DNA of 8,172 nt. Source: Terriglobia bacterium (GTDB lineage: Bacteria > Acidobacteriota > Terriglobia > UBA7540). The stretch covers positions 1-8,172 of the forward strand of contig JASHTO010000491.1 of assembly GCA_030040515.1 (NCBI GenBank). The letters are read 5' to 3'. Both the position numbers and the translations under genes were made by a program. Each line of letters opens with the position of its first letter. Within the stretch, counting starts at the first letter, position 1. Shown piece by piece: positions 6,422-8,172 of this stretch. The notes below the pieces were generated by a model. That model saw only the letters and a list, made by a program, of their open reading frames with translations, ran no database searches and had not been told where the DNA came from.

Positions 6422-8083
6422 ATGCCAACGACACGTTACGTGGCTATTCCCGGTAGTGAACGCACGCCCATGTCCGGCGCCGCCAGGTTACGCCCTTGCG
6501 ACCCGAAGGAATCCGTGCAGGCAACCGTGGTCCTGCGCGGGCGCCGGCGGGCGAAAGGGGTGAAGACTCTCGAGCGCTTGATCGCAAGCGGAGAACGCCT
6601 GAGCCGCAGCCAGTATGAAGCCCGATACGGGGCCGATCCTCAGGACGTGAAGAAGGTGCAACAATTCGCGCGCGCGCACCAACTGAAAATCTCAAACCTG
6701 AATCGCGGTGCCCGCACGCTCGTGCTTTCCGGGCCGGCCGCTTCGTTCAACAAAGCCTTTCAGGTGGATCTGGCGCACTACGAAAGTCCGCAAGGAACGT
6801 ATCGCGGGCGCACTGGCCCGGTGTCCATTCCCGCCGCGCTCAAGGGAGTGATTCTCGGCGTGCATGGACTCGACAACCGGCCTCACGCGCGTCCGCACTT
6901 TCGACTGGCATCCGCAGCAGCACGCGGCGCCGCCCACCCGCACGCCGCGGCGCAATCCGTTTCCTACACGCCGCTTCAAGTGGCGCAAAGCTACGACTTC
7001 CCTTCCGGCGTGAACGGCCAGGGGCAGACCATCGGAATCATTGAGCTGGGTGGCGGGTACACACCATCCGACCTGAATTCCTATTTCAGCTCGCTGGGAA
7101 TTTCGCCTACTCCCAGCGTAACGGCCGTATCGGTGGACGGCGCCGAGAACCAGCCCACGGGAAGCACCAACGGGCCAGACACGGAAGTGATGCTGGACAT
7201 CGAGGTAGCCGGAGCCGTTGCGCCCGGAGCGAAAATCGTGGTCTATTTCGCACCTAACACCGACTCAGGATTTCTGGACGCCATCAACCAGGCCGTGGGG
7301 GACAAACAAAACAACCCTTCGGTGATCTCCATCAGTTGGGGCGGGCCGGAATCTACGTACACATCGCAGTCGTTGCAGTCCTACAACTCCGCGCTGCAAT
7401 CCGCGGCGGCGGTGGGCGTAAGCGTCTGCGTTGCGGCCGGCGACAATGGCTCGACGGACGGCGTGACCGGCGGACTTCAGCACGTCGACTTTCCCGCTTC
7501 CAGCCCCTACGCCCTGGCCTGCGGTGGAACGCACCTGATCGCCAGCGGCAGCACCATCACCACCGAGAGCGTTTGGAACGACCAGCCCGCGGACGGCGCA
7601 ACAGGCGGCGGAATCAGCGCAACTTTTCCGCTTCCCACCTGGCAGTCAGGCGCGCACGTGCCGCCCTCGGTGAACCCCGGGAACTTTGTCGGCCGTGGAC
7701 TTCCCGATGTTTCCGGTGACGCCGACCCTGACACGGGGTATCAGGTTGAAGTCGATGGATCAAAAACGGTGGTGGGCGGAACCAGTGCTGTGGCGCCACT
7801 GTGGGCCGGCTTAATCGCGCGCTTCAACTCCGGACTGAAGTCCTCCGTCGGCTATTTGAACCTCACAATCTACCAGCAGCTCTCAGCAACGGCCGGAGCA
7901 TTCCACGATATCACCTCCGGCAACAACGGCGCCTACCAGGCCGGACCGGGATGGGACGCCTGCTCGGGCTGGGGCAGTCCCAACGGAGCCGTGATTTTCC
8001 AGGCGCTCGCGGCCGCTCCCCCAAGTGCACCTCCTGCGCAGCCTGCCCCGAGTTCCGGTAAGAAGAAACGCAAGCGGGGGTAG
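6422..8083 (+). CDS. Kumamolisin-like pro-sedolisin (peptidase family S53)
   Basis: A 553-residue zymogen of an acid-acting serine-carboxyl endopeptidase. Residues about 30-175 form the S53 activation propeptide, ending in the RPHFRL (157-162) linker; the mature enzyme probably begins near 175-182, before YTPLQVAQSY. Family knowledge assigns a Ser-Glu-Asp triad plus an oxyanion Asp. Here these are E255 and D259 in TEVMLD, D341 in AAGDNG, and S455 in GGTSAVAP. The separations (4, 86 and 200 residues from the Glu) equal those in kumamolisin (Glu78, Asp82, Asp164, Ser278). The C-terminal calcium site is visible as HDI (495-497) and AGPGWD (507-512). The usual Ser after GD is Asn342. No hydrophobic signal peptide is present: the N-terminus is polar and basic. 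Kumamolisin, as I recall it, also lacks a classical one, so the export route is unclear. The tail (about 531-553) is Ala/Pro-rich and ends in a lysine/arginine cluster. The gene is divergent from comM, which does not inform its role; nutrient proteolysis is likely. Confidence 0.94.
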   Translation: MPTTRYVAIPGSERTPMSGAARLRPCDPKESVQATVVLRGRRRAKGVKTLERLIASGERLSRSQYEARYGADPQDVKKVQQFARAHQLKISNLNRGARTLVLSGPAASFNKAFQVDLAHYESPQGTYRGRTGPVSIPAALKGVILGVHGLDNRPHARPHFRLASAAARGAAHPHAAAQSVSYTPLQVAQSYDFPSGVNGQGQTIGIIELGGGYTPSDLNSYFSSLGISPTPSVTAVSVDGAENQPTGSTNGPDTEVMLDIEVAGAVAPGAKIVVYFAPNTDSGFLDAINQAVGDKQNNPSVISISWGGPESTYTSQSLQSYNSALQSAAAVGVSVCVAAGDNGSTDGVTGGLQHVDFPASSPYALACGGTHLIASGSTITTESVWNDQPADGATGGGISATFPLPTWQSGAHVPPSVNPGNFVGRGLPDVSGDADPDTGYQVEVDGSKTVVGGTSAVAPLWAGLIARFNSGLKSSVGYLNLTIYQQLSATAGAFHDITSGNNGAYQAGPGWDACSGWGSPNGAVIFQALAAAPPSAPPAQPAPSSGKKKRKRG

Positions 8084-8125
8084 GCAGACGTGGCAGGGCC
8101 ATCCGAAGATGTGAGAGCATCCGCA

Positions 8126-8172
8126 CGTAGGGGCGGCCCTCGTGGCCGCCCCAGGGCAACCGCGAGGGTTGC
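8126..8172. repeat. Double-hairpin dispersed repeat, copy B (cut by window end)
   Basis: The left end CGTAGGGGC (8126-8134) is identical to copy A at 2735. Hairpin 1 has a 9-bp stem, GGGGCGGCC (8130-8138) with GGCCGCCCC (8144-8152), and loop CTCGT. Hairpin 2 begins with GCAACC (8156-8161) pairing with GGTTGC (8167-8172), loop GCGAG, and runs off the window. By analogy with copy A it should continue CCCTACG. The link between hairpins is 4 nt shorter than in copy A. It lies 42 nt after the protease stop and may help end that transcript. Confidence 0.75.

Overview
The window reads as a stretch of ordinary chromosome from a GC-rich bacterium, most probably a member of the Acidobacteriota. The best lineage marker is the first gene. 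It is a double-FtsX-domain permease with no ATPase gene beside it, the architecture of the acidobacterial duplicated orphan permease (ADOP) family. This is inferred from protein architecture, as no search was possible.

Layout, left to right. (1) Positions 195-2732 on the + strand hold the ADOP-type permease. (2) Positions 2735-2792 hold a 58-bp double-hairpin repeat bounded by a perfect 9-bp inverted repeat. It fills almost the whole gap between two convergent genes. (3) Positions 2794-3804 on the - strand hold an NAD-dependent D-2-hydroxyacid dehydrogenase with all its catalytic residues and a plausible promoter. (4) Positions 3918-4702 on the - strand hold a broken secreted type-B carboxylesterase. 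Its N-terminal and C-terminal parts are present in different frames, and the middle, including the nucleophile elbow, is missing. (5) Positions 4709-6241 on the - strand hold comM, a YifB/Mg-chelatase-like AAA+ ATPase, complete. Its stop lies 6 nt before the esterase start. (6) Positions 6242-6421 form a divergent promoter region, with an extended -10 reading left into comM and a sigma-70-like promoter reading right. (7) Positions 6422-8083 on the + strand hold a kumamolisin-like pro-sedolisin (peptidase family S53) with a full catalytic set and no visible signal peptide. (8) A second copy of the double-hairpin repeat begins at 8126 and is cut by the window end.

The genes do not form an obvious pathway. 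comM and the esterase remnant look like one transcription unit; the others look independently expressed. I found no CRISPR array, tRNA, rRNA, transposase, phage gene or defence system. The most informative non-coding signal is the repeat pair: the two copies differ in sequence, but at least four base pairs change on both sides of a stem, so the hairpins are preserved. The most informative genic oddity is the internally deleted esterase. I do not see a clearly new biological system in this window.
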